DNA of 64,000 nucleotides from the NCBI RefSeq assembly GCF_036884655.1, contig NC_088330.1, forward strand, positions 30,259,001 to 30,323,000. Reading direction: 5' to 3'. Shown in pieces: positions 45,001 to 57,860 of the stretch (the stretch's first letter is position 1; the number at the start of each line of letters is the position of its first letter). Under the pieces are notes generated by a model. It ran no database searches. It saw only the letters and a program-made list of their open reading frames with translations, and was not told where the DNA came from. This DNA comes from Musa acuminata AAA Group (Eukaryota; Streptophyta; Magnoliopsida; Zingiberales; Musaceae). The translations under genes and the position numbers were made by a program.

Positions 45001-46302
45001 AGAAATAAGGCTAGATTAGTGACCAAAAGTTTCAACCAAGAAGAAGGTATCGATTATGAAGAAACCTTTGCTCCTGTGGCTAGACTTGAAGCCATAAGGA
45101 TTCTTCTTGCCTATGCTTTATGTAATAATTTTAAGTTATTTCAAATGGATGTTAAAAAAAATTTTCTTAATGGTTTCCTATCTGAAGAAGTTTATATTGA
45201 ATAACCACTCGGATCTGAGAATACCATTTTTCCGAATCATGTTTTTAAGTTGTCTAAGGCTCTATATGGTTTGAAATAAGCCCCAAGGGCTTGGTATAAG
45301 AGACTTAGTTCATTTCTAATTAAGAATAATTTTATGAAAGGCAAGGTTGATACTATATTGTTTATTAAATATTTTAAAAATAATTTTCTCATTGTTTAAA
45401 TTTATGTTGATGATATCATTTTCAGATCTTCAAATGAGTCTTTATGTGAATCTTTTGTAAATAGTATGAGCCATGAATTCAAAATAAGTTTAATGAGGGA
45501 ATTAATTTTTTTCTTAGATTTACAAATTAAACAACTTAGTGATGGATTTTTTTTTAGTTAAACAAAATATGCTTTATATATAATTAAACTATTTAATATA
45601 GATAATGCTAAGGCTACTAATATACCAATGATCACTTCTACAAAATTAGATATAGACATTAATGGAGAATATTTTGAACAAAAGACTTATAAGAGTATGA
45701 TATATAGTTTATTATACCTCACAGCAACTATATCTAATATTATGTTTAGTGTTGGATTATATGTTGGATTTCAATCTAATCCCAAGCAATCTCACTTAAA
45801 AGCTGTTAAAAAAAATTTTAGATACCTAAAAGGAACTCCTAATCTAGGATTATGGTATCCAAAAACTAAAAATCTTGAATTGATTGCTTATTTCGATACT
45901 GATTTTGCTGGTTGTCAAATAGATAGAAAAAGCACATCTGGAATATGTCAACTCTTAAGTCATGCACTTGTCTCTTGGTCTTCTAAGAAATAAAACTCGG
46001 TTGCATTATTTACAATCGAAGCTTAGTATATAGTAGTAGGTGCATGTTGTGCATAAGTTATATGGATGAAAAATACTTTAGAAAATTATGGAATTCATTT
46101 GAAAAATATACTTATAAAATGTGGTAACACTAGTGTAATATGTTTAACAAAAAATCTCATTCAACACTCTAGAACTAAATATTTTGATATTAGGCATCAT
46201 TTTATTAGAGATCATATTAATAACAATGATATATCTTTAGAATTTATTGATACAAAATATCAATTAGCTGTTATTTTTACAAAACCTTTAAATGAAAAGT
46301 AA
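42073..46302 (+). pseudogene. Old SIRE-like Gag-Pol, second part
   Basis: Gag resumes at 42073 in register with 32802. In the first zinc knuckle (42556-42600) the second cysteine is now tyrosine (CYEYKKPRHFKNEC). The second Cys/His motif is near 43138. UAG follows IPFL at 43323. The protease motif is changed from DSG to NNG (near 43363), so it cannot be active. Integrase (43730-44600), RT (44866-45560, YVDDIIF near 45403) and RNase H (45880-46302) are all recognisable but broken by many stops. Confidence 0.88.
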
Positions 46303-47511
46303 TTTGATTTTATTAGAAGAGAATTAGGCAAGTTAAATCTTTCGCATAAATTTCTTTATACATTTTTAGATTTCTCGATTTTTCATAACTTGAGTTTTCT
46401 TTTTAAATCGAGATCGTTTCCTTCGTTCCTTCTTCTTGCAATTCATTGAAGAAAAGATTTTATTCATGGATTTTTGATCCTTTATGAAAGAAGAGTTTTT
46501 ATTCATAGACTTTTGGTATACTTGATCTTTTATGCGATAATCAATTCCTATAAATCCTTCTTCCTTCTATTTTACAAGAATAGGGATTTGATTCGTAAAT
46601 TTTTAGTATGTATATTTTGATCTTTTATGATGAATCATTCCTCTTTACGAAAGTAGAAGCTTGATTCAATGAAACTTATTTTTTCATGGATTTGATTTGG
46701 TAATCCTTTCATGGATTTGGTTCTTATAACTTAATTTTTCTTGTGATGAATGAATTCCTCCCTTCTTTTTCTTCCTCTTCTTTTTATTTCTATGGCAAAA
46801 GAAAGAAAGAAACTTGCACATCCTAAGAAGAACCAAAAAGTGCTTGCAAATCTAAAACAAAAATGCTAGCTTTCCCATTTCAAGAAGCAAAAGTAATCTT
46901 ACAAAGTTCTTGCTTAACTTCTCATTTCACAAAATTCTAGCTTGCATAAATTAGTGTAAAACTTAATTGAATAGTTTAAAATACTTGCATAAATTGTTGA
47001 ATGATTCTCCTTTTTGTTGATGACAAAGGAGGAGAAATGATGAATATTTGGAATCATGCCAAAATGATGTTGAATGTGGTATCATGCATGAAGTACTAGA
47101 TGGTAAAAAAAATACTTTAGTATCATATATGATATACCCAAAATGATTGAAAATATGAATGCTTTGGTATCATGAATATGATGTTCCAAATTGATGTTAA
47201 TTTTGGTATCATGTATAAAGTGATGCATGCTTTAGTATCATGTTGGTTATGCCCAAAGTGATTTGTTATCATGTATGAAGTAATGAAATTGTGCATGTTA
47301 TACTTTGATGACTTTAAACCATGATGATGCATAATGTATGAAATTTTGCTATATTGCATTTGATCACTATGAATGAAATTATTTTATTTGAATTCAAATG
47401 TTATGATTCCTTTTGAATTGAAGTTTGCTTTATCTCAATATGACATATGGATAGGGGAAGTTAAGGTTAACTCTATTATCAATTGATTATTATCGTCCAA
47501 AATTGGGAGAT
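46303..47511 (+). other. 3' non-coding region of the old SIRE-like element
   Basis: This AT-rich region corresponds to 39176-40315 of the young copy; it shares the TTGTTGATGACAAAG block and ends in a degenerate purine tract, AAAATTGGGAGAT. Around 47040-47300 short imperfect repeats with the motif TGGTATCATG(T/A)AT recur about six times. Confidence 0.65.
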
Positions 47512-48138
47512 TGTTGAATCTTAGATTTTGATGATGAAATCAATTGGTGAATTAATGATCTAATCTATGTGTTGAGATAAGTGCTGTAGGACTAACTACG
47601 ATTGTGAGAAAAACAAAACGATTAAAGAAGAATCGAAGTTGGGGCAGAGTCAATGATCGGGCATCGAGCCTGATGAATCAGGGGATATACTGAAGGATCA
47701 AACGATGCAGTGAAAGCTTGCTGGAAGTTCGCCGAGATTCACCAAAAGCTCGTCGGGAGTTCACCGAAAGCTCGCTAGAAGATCACCGAGAGTTCGCTGG
47801 AAGTTCACCGAGAGTTCAGTTGAACAATTGATGTGCTGAACAATTTAGATTACTTGTATCGTGATTGTTTTAGCCTTAACTATCATAGTTAGAACTTTAA
47901 TTTGAGTTAGTTTTGGGAGAAAACTTACTAACTCAATTAAGGGCCAATTGGGCCCTAAACATGATTGAATTTGGCTGATTGGATGACTTGTTCAGCCATT
48001 TGGAGCCACGTCAGGCGGTGGCACCACCCAGATTGGACGGTGGAACCGCTTGAGGCTCAGCCTTCTAAGTGGATTGAGCGATGGTACCATCCAGACTAAG
48101 CAATGGTACTGTCGACAATTAATGCTGCAGGCGATGGT
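47512..48138 (+). repeat. 3' LTR of the old SIRE-like element, first part
   Basis: Starts TGTTGAATCTTAG and stops at GCGATGGT, where the solo LTR enters. A short run near 47720-47820 repeats variants of GAAAGCTCGC/GAGAGTTCGCTGGAAGTTC. Confidence 0.85.
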
Positions 48139-49632
48139 TGTTGGGAAATCATTGGGGGCGACATCATATGCGCAGCGGAAGAACAAGAAAACAAAAATCC
48201 CCGATTCCCAAAAAGATGTTCGTCGTCGTGCGAAGATTGGTGCGCAAAAATCCGCAAAACACAAAACTGCGTATAGAGATTGTGTTACCTAGGGAGATCG
48301 TATATCCCTGTTTCCTTGCAGATCCTTAGGAGAGGGTGAAGGAGGTCAAGCGTCCTCCTCTCTAGCGGTGATCCACACAACAGGGTTGCGACGACGCTCC
48401 TCAAAACTTCAGGCTTACTCTGAGGTGGAGAGGGAGAGGAGAATAGGAATGGCAAGCAAAGACTCTAGCCTATGAGGCTGTGAATCCCTCCTATTTATAG
48501 AGATCCCGTGTCAAACCCTAATGGGTCCTTCCCTAGTGGGTATTGGATCTGTATCCAATAAGACAAGGGCTCCGTCGGATATCTCATATCCGAACCTCTA
48601 CTCATCGCAATGCCTACCATATGTGTGTGACCCTCTAGGCCCAATATCGAGCTGGCCGTGAGTCATACCTGTCAAAACTCCTTCTGACTGAGTGAATTAT
48701 TATCTCTGTAATAATTCACTTGACTCATCGACTACGGACGTACTAGGCCACTACGCCGTAGTCCCCAGACGATACAGGGGAATCCAATCCATTGGACCTG
48801 TCTGTCCTCAGTTACCATGTACCTATAGTCCCTCATCCATCTAATATCCCAGAGACCGTATATCGAGCATGGTGCTGTCAGACCCATACGGTTTCTACTC
48901 GAGTCTCGCTCTAATCGGATTCTCCCGGAGAACTCTTTCTCTCTCAACCCGAATGACCCTGGCCAGGGATTTGTCTGAGCAAGAACACATAGGATATTCC
49001 TCTCATGACGCCGAGAGTGGATGATCCTCTATTGACACTCAATAGCCCTCGTAAGATCGACTACCACTCCCAATGACCAGCTGTACTAGATCTGGGGACA
49101 GCCAAACCTATAAGTCTGGTATCAAAGAGTGGAGCACTCATACAGGACATCCTTGGTGTCTCAAGTCTAAGGACCAGATACACCACTAGGACTACGGAAT
49201 CGTTGTCTGACAATAAGGCATCATCAACCATCCAGCATTCCGTAAGCGGATCGATCAGTGAACTCATTCTCCAATGAGCACCTGTACTGTATCCCTAGTG
49301 TCCCTACACGAGCAGCTATGAGACCAGCTACATCCATCATATGGACGGGTATACAGCACACCAGTCTATCCAGTTATCACGATGTCCCTCTCGAGTAACC
49401 TATGACCGGGATTATTTAGGATATGTGTTTAAAGGTGAATCGATCTCATTATCGTGATCTCATCACGATCCGATTCCCATTGCACAAATCCAAGGACATC
49501 ACAATATATGTATGCATTTATGCAATAGTTATAAAGTGATATACGCCAAAATATAACAAGCAAAAAGATTATGTATCAAGTCACACGTGCCATCACTCAC
49601 GTGATTGGCTTGCTGGGCACCTATGACTAGCA
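48139..49632 (-). repeat. Solo LTR (1494 bp) of a third retrotransposon family
   Basis: On the minus strand it runs TGCTAGTCATAGG...GATTTCCCAACA. A perfect 5-bp duplication, ATGGT, flanks it (48134-48138 and 49633-49637), and the host LTR resumes directly afterwards. There is no internal region, so it is the product of recombination between two LTRs of a complete element. The TATA motif CTATAAATAG is at 48491-48500 (minus strand). A truncated relative lies at 31212-31885. Confidence 0.93.
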
Positions 49633-49637
49633 ATGGT

Positions 49638-50320
49638 ACCACCAGAGCCCGGTCTTCGAGGCTTTGTCAGGCGATCGTACCACCCAGACTGAGTGATGGT
49701 ACCATCCAATGTTAGTATGCAGGCGGTGGTACTACCCAATAATGGTGGTGGAACCGTCGGTACCTCGGAAACCATGGATGAGATACTTTTTTGCTCTATT
49801 TTTGAAGTCATTAGGGCCTATAAATACTCCACTCATTATTGTATTAAAGAGCACCAAAAGTGTGAACAAAAGTTTTGAGATTTTGGTTGTAAAAGTGTTG
49901 AAAAAGTACTAAGTATCTTCCTCCTTCTTCTTTATCTCTGTGATCAATCTAAGAGAGGTGTGAGGCTTGTAAAAGGTTGTCTCCTAAACTTGTAAAAATG
50001 ATAAAGTATTATAAGAGGGTGGTTGGTCTTCGCCCATTGAAGGAAGACTGATAGTGGACACCGGTGGCCTCAACGAAGGAGGAATCGGGAGTAGACGTAG
50101 GTCACGACGACCGAACCACTATAAATTGGTGTGCACTTTCTTGTTGCTCTTCATTATTGTTGTTTTCTGTCTTAATTGCTTATCACTCTTATTCTAAGTC
50201 AAGGACGCTTTCAATATATTTTCTAATATATTTTTATTAAGCCGAAAGTTTTGAATCGGCTTAAGTTTTTGTGATAGCACTAATTCACCCCTCCTCTTAG
50301 TGCCATTCATGATCCTAATA
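49638..50320 (+). repeat. 3' LTR of the old SIRE-like element, second part
   Basis: Continues the LTR after the solo LTR. CCTATAAATACTCC near 49818 is the TATA region. It ends GATCCTAATA, the same end as the young element's 3' LTR. Confidence 0.85.
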
Positions 50321-51239
50321 GGAAGAACTACCTAAAATTATAAAATAATATAATATTTATGCTTTAGGTTATCATGATGAACTATTGATATTATTTATAT
50401 TTTTTCTTTTATATGAATTATTAATTTATCTAATGTTCACTCAAAATAACAATAATGAAGGACTAACAATATGTCTTAATATTGTTATCTTTAAATATAC
50501 AATCCTAATCTAATAGGATGATTATCCATAATGGTATTATCTTACCCACCACATAATAAATTAAAGAAGACTATCCTTTAAAATTATATAAATATCTTAA
50601 TTATAGGAGTCATCATAAATATTATTTTTTAATATCATTTAGATTAATTTTTTAATATAATTTATAAATTTATTAGTTTAGACCACTTTGACAACTATAA
50701 GATGAATATAATTTTATAATTTTTTTAATTTTTTTAATATCACTCCTTCAAGACATCATTTGCTTGTAAAAGAATTATTAGATAACAATGTTCCTGATAC
50801 ATGCTTCTCACAAGTAGGCAGCATCTTTTGATTCAATTCTGCAAGAGCAAATGCCAGATGCAAATGACAAACTTCAGCTCTAGTAAAGTGGAGAACCGGC
50901 TTTTTGCAACTCCAATAAGGCGGTGACTATGGAACACAAAAGGCATTAGAAGATGGAAAATTATGGAGCTAAAGCCACTATGAGCATAAACTATAAGATA
51001 AGATTCTGCTACTGCAAGTATCATCTTATGTTGCTTACCAATTTTAAGCAATGTCATATAGCAGTATGCTTTGACAATGGAGATTCAATATATTGTACTT
51101 CAGTATCATATATTGTTCGAGTTAACCTGGCAACATTACATTCAGCTATATCTGCTGAACTTTGCATTATCATCCTCCAATCTAAGCCACCAGTACTTCT
51201 TAGTGTTGCTCTAACCAAGAGTCTCGAGGATAATCACAT
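50321..51239. other. AT-rich intergenic DNA and 3' flank of PEX11
   Basis: The first 500 bp are strongly AT-rich with no open frame of note. The part next to 51240 should contain the PEX11 3' UTR and polyadenylation site. Confidence 0.5.
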
Positions 51240-52540
51240 TCAAGTCATCTTTGTCTTTGTGCGTGATGCAGGAAGCAACTGCACATAGATGCAGGAAGTC
51301 ATGAGTCCATGAGCTACTTATATTTGTGGTAGTATTCAGATTTAAATTGTGAATTCTACCTGATAGCAGGAAATAAGTGAAGTGACGAATCCAAATGCTC
51401 CTGTGACTCGTGGAGTGACCTTCTTTGGTGCCAACTGAAGCAGTCCAATTGCCACCACAATATCCATAGAAGCCTTAATCAGAGATAGCAGCCTTTCATT
51501 TGACTGTTTGAGCTTAGCAAGATATTGCTCTTCCTACAATTCCACATGGGTAATATACGTTAGTTGTAAGTACAATCAAGCAGCAGAAACATGCATATAA
51601 AAGTGTGAACATGGAGCATACTTTGTATTTATCAGCTTGCTTCAGCTCCTTCTCCAACTTCTTCATCGAAGCAGATAACCTTCCCAATTCTCCTAGCTAA
51701 AAAGGAAATAAGATGAAGTTACTCCCAAGCAACAGAAGTTGGAATAGAGGAAACAACCATTTCCTATACAGAGGGGAAGGGAAAATGGAACAACAACTAC
51801 AATCAGCAAAAATTGGAAGAAGAGGGTATTGACGAAAGACACAAACCTCGAGCAACGCTGTGCACACTGAGGAGCCCATCCAACAAAAAAGAGATATCCT
51901 GCCGATCAGTTCTGCACGTTCTTTGTTCTTAAAAGATGCAATTTACACAATCAGTCTTTCTCTCAGTTCTTCCAAGAAATAAATTCTGGAAGGAAATCTG
52001 AGAAGGAAGCCAGGTATACAAACCTTGTATATCCCCGTTCTGCCTGCCCATACAATTTGATCCAGGAAAAAGAAGGTTGACAATAGTGCATTCTTGGACT
52101 GCATAAACAGTCTGTTAAGCACTCTAGATGAAAGGATAAAGTTGGATAACACCTAAAGCAATATTATCAACAGCTTACCTTTCCTAGTAAAATTAGGGGA
52201 AGAGGAGATCCAGAGGAAGTTGGACTTATTAGAGCGTGCAGATCATTAACAAACTACATATTCAAGAGACAAAAGCTGTAAAAAACATGAATGCAGAAAC
52301 AACTCAACTTTTTGTTCTCAACCTGGAACTCAATAACCTGACCTTAAAAAGCCGAAAAACTTTTCGTGCCAAACTGGTTGTTTTATCAACATTCTGTGCA
52401 GTGCCAGGCTTTCCATCACTCAAGTACTTTGACCCATACTGGATAGCCCTACAAATCTTATCTCTCGCTTCAGCTTTATTCAGGTATAAAACTAGGAGAC
52501 CAAGCTCTGCTCTCGTTGCATCCAATGTGCTTGTGCTCAT
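51240..52540 (-). CDS. PEX11: Peroxisomal membrane protein PEX11 (PEX11C/D/E type), 238 aa
   Basis: Seven coding exons join in frame on the minus strand: 52540-52343, 52253-52179, 52098-52024, 51927-51847, 51696-51622, 51533-51360 and 51278-51240. All introns are GT...AG and phase 0, and the total is 717 bases. The product reads MSTSTLDATRAELG, then LNKAEARDKICRAIQYGSK, GTAQNVDKTTSLARKVFRLF, SKNALLSTFFFLDQIVWAGR, then RISLFCWMGSSVCTALLE, SNERLLSLIKASMDIVVAIG and 'KVTPRVTGAFGFVTSLISCYQ', closing with RTKTKMT. This is the plant PEX11C/D/E subfamily over its whole length. PEX11 bends and elongates the peroxisome membrane before fission. The C-terminal KTKMT fits the KxKxx dilysine pattern reported for several plant PEX11 proteins. 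No codon is broken, so the gene appears functional. Confidence 0.96.
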
Positions 52541-52554
52541 CTTCAATCCTTACC

Positions 52555-55242
52555 CTGCCGATCAAAAATTGCAGCTGTTTTGACTATTAAAAGAAGGCGG
52601 CATCAAATATTGAAGATATTCTGCGCAGATCCTAGTTTATGAAAAGAAAAGACTATAACCAAGACAATAAACTCTAGGCTATTCAAGATTTATAGTGACC
52701 ATCCACCTTTTGATGAAAATAGAAATCTTGTCAACCCAGGAGACTGTCAAGAGAAATGGCAATAGAAAAAGTTATACTGAAGCTTGTTATTCTGATATCC
52801 CCAAGAACAGTTGAAATGGTGAGCACAATGCAGAAAAATCATCTAGAATGATAATAGTATGTGAAAATATATTGCTGAACTTGCACAGAGACAATGGAAC
52901 TCAAATAATAAAAGTTGCAATCAAATTCAAGAATTTTAATATTTAACCAGATTTAACTAGTCACAACAAAAGATCCATCTCTTTTGGAGATAATGTTGAT
53001 CGCTAACACATAAGCACAAGCCACAGCAAAAAGAGAGATGTGCAATACAAAACTACTAGGCAGGATTAATCAGAAAAGAAAGTGTGCAAAGTTTTGGTAT
53101 AATATGACTGACCCAATCATATAGTAAGCATTCCCATACATGCTTATCTAAACGTTGAGCCTTATTAATAATTGTGTATCAAAGGATAAAACCATCTTTA
53201 TTTTTTGTATACAAGAAACAAGAATCTGTTTATTCACAATTAAATCAAACTGAATTTTAACCAACTCAAGGTAAGCCTCTTTAGCCTGGATGTATCCTGT
53301 TTAAATTAGCAGTAACTGCAAGGATCCTACACCTGCTTAATTTACTGTTTCAAAAAAGCTATTACATTCAGCAGATGTAGTGCTTCAATTTAATTATTTC
53401 ATTTATTTGCTTAAAGTGCCATAGAGTCCTGGGGAAATTTTTTATCTTCCTTTAAACATGCCATTTGTCGTATGTCAATAAGAAGCAATATGTATCAAAA
53501 CTTATTCTGCATGTTCTCCAAGGTTAGACATGCCAGAAATATTTTAGCAGCTAGAGACATTGCATCATATCATTGGCAACATAACAAGACCTAAAACTTA
53601 AGAAGAGGCAAGCATAATACAATAGTTTTCCTATATAGCAATATTACATAACAGGAGACCTAAGGTGAGGACAAGGGAATTTTTCACGAGACTGCCAGTT
53701 CTCTGCAACTTCTATCAAGATAATTTAGTGTGATCATCAGAAGTACAAATTGAAAAGAAGTGATTTTGACATTAACTAGATAGGCTTTATACATATCATC
53801 TTTAACCTTTAACAATTCAACAACTATCAGCTTTTATCTAGTATAAGTTCTCTAGGAAATGTTACAAATAATGTCAAAGAACATTGATAGCTACAATATG
53901 AGAGAGTGATAATTTCCTTTTCTGTAATGGAATGTAGTATAAACATACATAATCAAGATATTCAAGATGCATGCCTATTTATTGATATAATTCATGCAGA
54001 AATGTCTAAATGAATGAAATATGTGCCAAGAAAAACTGAACAAAAGATAAATTTGCTCCCTCATGCATGCAGCTCATAATTTATAACAACAAATCTTCCT
54101 AACTTAGATACTAAAGTGGCTCACCAGAATTTGTGTTTAGAGAGTGTAACACATGCAACTTTAGATGACGCGGTAGATTTATTGACTGTTTGTTGGGTGA
54201 AAATTGTGGCTGCAGGAGGCAAAATGTGAACAAAATAAAGTAACACTAAAGCAACTAATCCACAACTTAATGTTTTATACTATCAACATGTATATACAGG
54301 GAAGGAAAAGTATTTGCTTACTCCTATAAATTGTCGCTTCAGATTTCCCGTGCATCATGACCATATCAAGACTCACTCAGGCAAGGAAATGGTGCAATAA
54401 AGAAGGAAAAAGGCCAAATGCCACAGAAGAAAAGGGTAATCAACACATTAATGAACTAGAGTTCCAGATCAGAATTAGAGCAAACCAAGACCTAAAGCAC
54501 GTGGGGAAGAAATGATCTTTTCCAAATTTTCTGACCTATCATGTCTGAATGAATAATTTACTATAACAAAACAGTTACAACTCATTTTGATGAATTTGAC
54601 TTGGTGAAAGTAAGCAAAAATGCCTAATGGTAGGCTCCGTATGCCATCATAAGGTAACCACAGATAATGATATAAGCTTATTCCGAAGGCATAAGCTTAT
54701 ATCACTATCAGGGGATTTTTTTTTTCCTTTTTCTAAGGGAAATACCTACATACATAAATCGAACTCTCAATTTCCACTCGTTCATCTCTACATCTCTATA
54801 TTTATCTCATCAACCGATTGATTCCTAATCCCTGCCTTGAAAACAGGAATTCTTGCTAGTTCCTGGTCAGATTTCACGCAACAGCTTCTCTAATCATGCA
54901 TATTCTGAGCTCAATAAAACAGTTGGAGGTAGAAAACCAGCAAGTCCTCATCACATCAAACCAAGCACAAGCACGAAGGCATATGCAGTGATGGAACCAA
55001 GCAAGAAAGGAGGGAAAAAAACAAAAACGATACAACCAAAATGAAAGGAAAAAAGCAAGCCATACTAATCAAAATCCATGTCTTTGATTTCACCAAGCAC
55101 AACATGACGACTCGTATTCTCTTTAGAGTATTCCCTGTGATGACTAATATTCGTCGAGAACAGAGACCTCTAATTTCGAACAAGGATACCGGTTCAATAA
55201 ATCCATGAGACGAGGAGAAGATTCACTGCTACCTACCTTTAC
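52555..55242 (-). other. Long intron in the PEX11 5' UTR
   Basis: On the minus strand CCCTCCCTAAG|GTAAAGGTAGG at 55243/55242 is a good donor. TTTTTGATCGGCAG|GGTAAGG at 52555/52554 is a good acceptor, 14 bases before the ATG. The 2.7 kb between has no gene or recognised mobile element. Large first introns in the 5' UTR often raise expression in plants. The donor choice is inference. Confidence 0.55.
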
Positions 55243-55420
55243 CTTAGGGAGGGAAGGAGGAGGAGGAGGAGGAGGCGCCCCGTGCGAGGTGGTTCTTGGA
55301 CAAGAGGAGGACCGCGCGATAAGGTTCGGGGGAGGGGGTGGTTTGTTTGTTTGTTTCGTTACGCACCTCGTCGTTGTTCGGCGTGATCCGACGGCGGACG
55401 ATTTATGTTGAGTGCGGGAT
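55243..55420 (-). promoter_or_regulatory. Probable PEX11 first (untranslated) exon and core promoter
   Basis: This GC-rich island in AT-rich surroundings has a (CCT)n tract, CCTCCTCCTCCTCCTCC, on the minus strand just before the donor. Such pyrimidine-rich leaders are common in plant 5' UTRs. No clear TATA box was seen. Confidence 0.45.
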
Positions 55421-55533
55421 GATGACGCGGATTTTGATGATTTTTTGTGAGCCTCGATGTTGATGGTGATTGGGATTTTATCTCCTTTCTCGTGTATTAT
55501 ATTCGGAGCGTCTACATATTATCCTTTCAAATT

Positions 55534-55579
<46 letters not shown>

Positions 55580-55900
55580 ATGTCTTCTTGTCCATCTCAT
55601 TATTCTTTTTCTTTTATTTTATTCTTGAATCAAGAAAATAAAAAAAAATCATGTAAATATATTGATGTCCTTCAGAAAAAACATCTATTTTATATTTACT
55701 TTTATGAAAGCTAATGTGTTATAACCTATTTTACTGTCTTATTAGTCCATTGATTTTAAAAATAATATTTTTAATTCTAATGATCATATTGTAGGAAGCA
55801 TCTTATTGATAGATAGCATTATGTGACATCATGTTTGGGTGAAAATTGTTTATCAAATAGCTTAGATTTTAGGACTTTTTTTCTATAGACTTTTAACTCT
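55421..55900. other. AT-rich DNA with an (AT)n microsatellite
   Basis: A TA run covers about 55537-55577. No coding content recognised. Confidence 0.6.
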
Positions 55901-56199
55901 TTTTATTGTGATGAAGATGATGACATTGATGATATATTTGAAAATAGGTGCTTTAAGTTAGGATATGTATGATAATGTTGAATACGATTATAGCTAAGAT
56001 GATGGTGTGTTATTAAACACTCTAATTTCTTTTACTAAAGATGATAATTTTTAATACAATGATCTGTTTAATAGTCACGTATGATATTTGAATAATATTA
56101 AAATTATTTTATTATTTTTTTTATATATATTATTTTGTAACCCAAATAATATCTTTGCATCTATGTTTGACTGAATTTCAAAAATCCTTAAAAGACTAT

Positions 56200-56950
56200 A
56201 TCGTTCAAAAAAATTTAAGATTGAATATGTCACAACTAAAAGTTATAAGATAAAAGCAAATTATAAAGTTCGTATTGCCAATGAATGATAGTAGCTCATG
56301 GTAGAACAGATAGTTTTTGATTTACCAAGTTTATGATTGTAATTTATCAAGATTGAATAGAGATCATAAGGAATGTAGTAGTTCTTTTATTATAGATCAA
56401 ATTAAGGATCATGTTATGACAAATATTGATTATACTTCAAAAATGATTATTATTGATTTTTTAAAAAAATTAAAATTCATTGCGACTTTAATTAGTTATA
56501 TATTGATATAATTTTATTTTTAAGAGAATTAAAATTGCATGACTATAAGACTCGTCCAAATAACAGTTTCATCAAAAAAATTATTTTCAAAGAATATTTT
56601 AAATTTTTGGAGCTTAGTTTATAAGTTTCAAATTATATATATGACCTGTATTCAGTATTGATGCTACATATCTATCGAACAACAAATATTCTGATGCTTT
56701 AATGATTACTACAACTATTGATGGTTATAATAGAAATAACAGTGATTCTTACATTAATTAAGAATATATAGTATGGGATTTAAAATGTTAACTATTATCG
56801 ATGACTGAAATTTAAGAATTTTTTCAATTGTATAAGAGATATTTCTAGCAATATATTATGCTTATTAAATGATTCATCTATCTAAAAATATTATAAGAAA
56901 CGAGATTGCAAACTTATTTTAAAGACGTGTGAGATAGAGACATTACAAAT
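56200..56950 (+). pseudogene. Decayed MULE (Mutator-like) transposase
   Basis: Reading forward with frame changes, the order of plant MULE transposase blocks can be followed. First comes a 'YKVRIAN...SSW' type block near 56258. Then a Cys/His-like block, VYDCNLSRLNRDHKEC, near 56325-56370, followed by a helix-rich stretch. Then SIDATYLSNNKYSDALMITT near 56660-56720, which resembles the first catalytic block (D-G-T-H-L...) of the family. At least ten stops and frameshifts occur and no terminal inverted repeats were found. It is a very old relic; the match is by pattern only. Confidence 0.45.
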
Positions 56951-57806
56951 TTATTTTGGATTACTAGATCACATATCCTTGAAACAATATACAAATATTT
57001 CGTTTCCTTTCTTTATTTTTCCAATATAACTATTATAATTATTTTTCTTTTTTACTTCCTTTATATCTAATTAACTAGAAATATCAGATTTATTAATCTA
57101 TAATTTAAAATACAAATCTAATTAATAATAATACAAAAAACCTAAAATCATACCTAATATAATTTTTTTGAACTTGATATGAGTTAATTCATCTGATACC
57201 AAATCGAATTCTCAATATATTTCCTATAATTTTCTTTTATTTTTTATATTCTTTCCTTTTTTTAATTCTTTTTATTCTTTTCTACCTTTCTCCTCTTTCT
57301 GTTTCCTTCCTCTTCTCCCTCTTCTTTTTTTCCTCTTTATTCTTTCTCTTCTCCTTTGATTCTCTCTTTCTTATTTCTCCTATTTCCTCTTTCTTTTTAT
57401 TTCTCTTCTTCTTCTGTTCAGTTTTTCTCTTTTCTTCTTTCTCAAATTCTCATAGCCGAGATCTATATCCTTTCTCTCTCCCCTTTCTCTCTTCATTTCT
57501 TTCTCCTCTTCCTCCTGAGCCTCTCCATGGTCCCGAGAAGGGAGGTGGTGGGAAGCAGTGGGATGTATACCCGGTCCAAATAATAAATTTGATATATTAC
57601 ATTGTTTATAAAAATAAATATAAAATAACATTGTGATGAGAAAATCACGATCATGATTCTGATGACTAATAGATTATGAGTATATATATTACCATGATTC
57701 TTGTAATTAGAATAATATATTATCATCATTTCTATGATTGAGAGAATGATCCTTTTTAATATTTTATTTCTTAATATCTTCATTCCTATTAACTTAATTA
57801 TCTTTG

Positions 57807-57860
<54 letters not shown>

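Larger units (their letters stand above)
31886..50320 (+). mobile_element. Old SIRE/Maximus-like Copia element, split by two later insertions
   Basis: The 5' LTR part (31886-32415), a damaged primer site and the start of Gag (32464-32802) lie left of a younger element. The remaining Gag-Pol (42073-46302), a 1.2-kb 3' non-coding region and the 3' LTR lie to its right. The 3' LTR (47512-50320) is itself split by a solo LTR. Gag sequence reads on exactly across the young element when one copy of the AAATA duplication is removed, which proves the order of events. Many stops and frameshifts make it inactive. Confidence 0.88.

Noticed and set aside
57180..57205. Primer-site-like CTGATACCA (TGGTATCAG on the minus strand)
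   Set aside because: No LTR partner, no polypurine tract and only nine matching bases.
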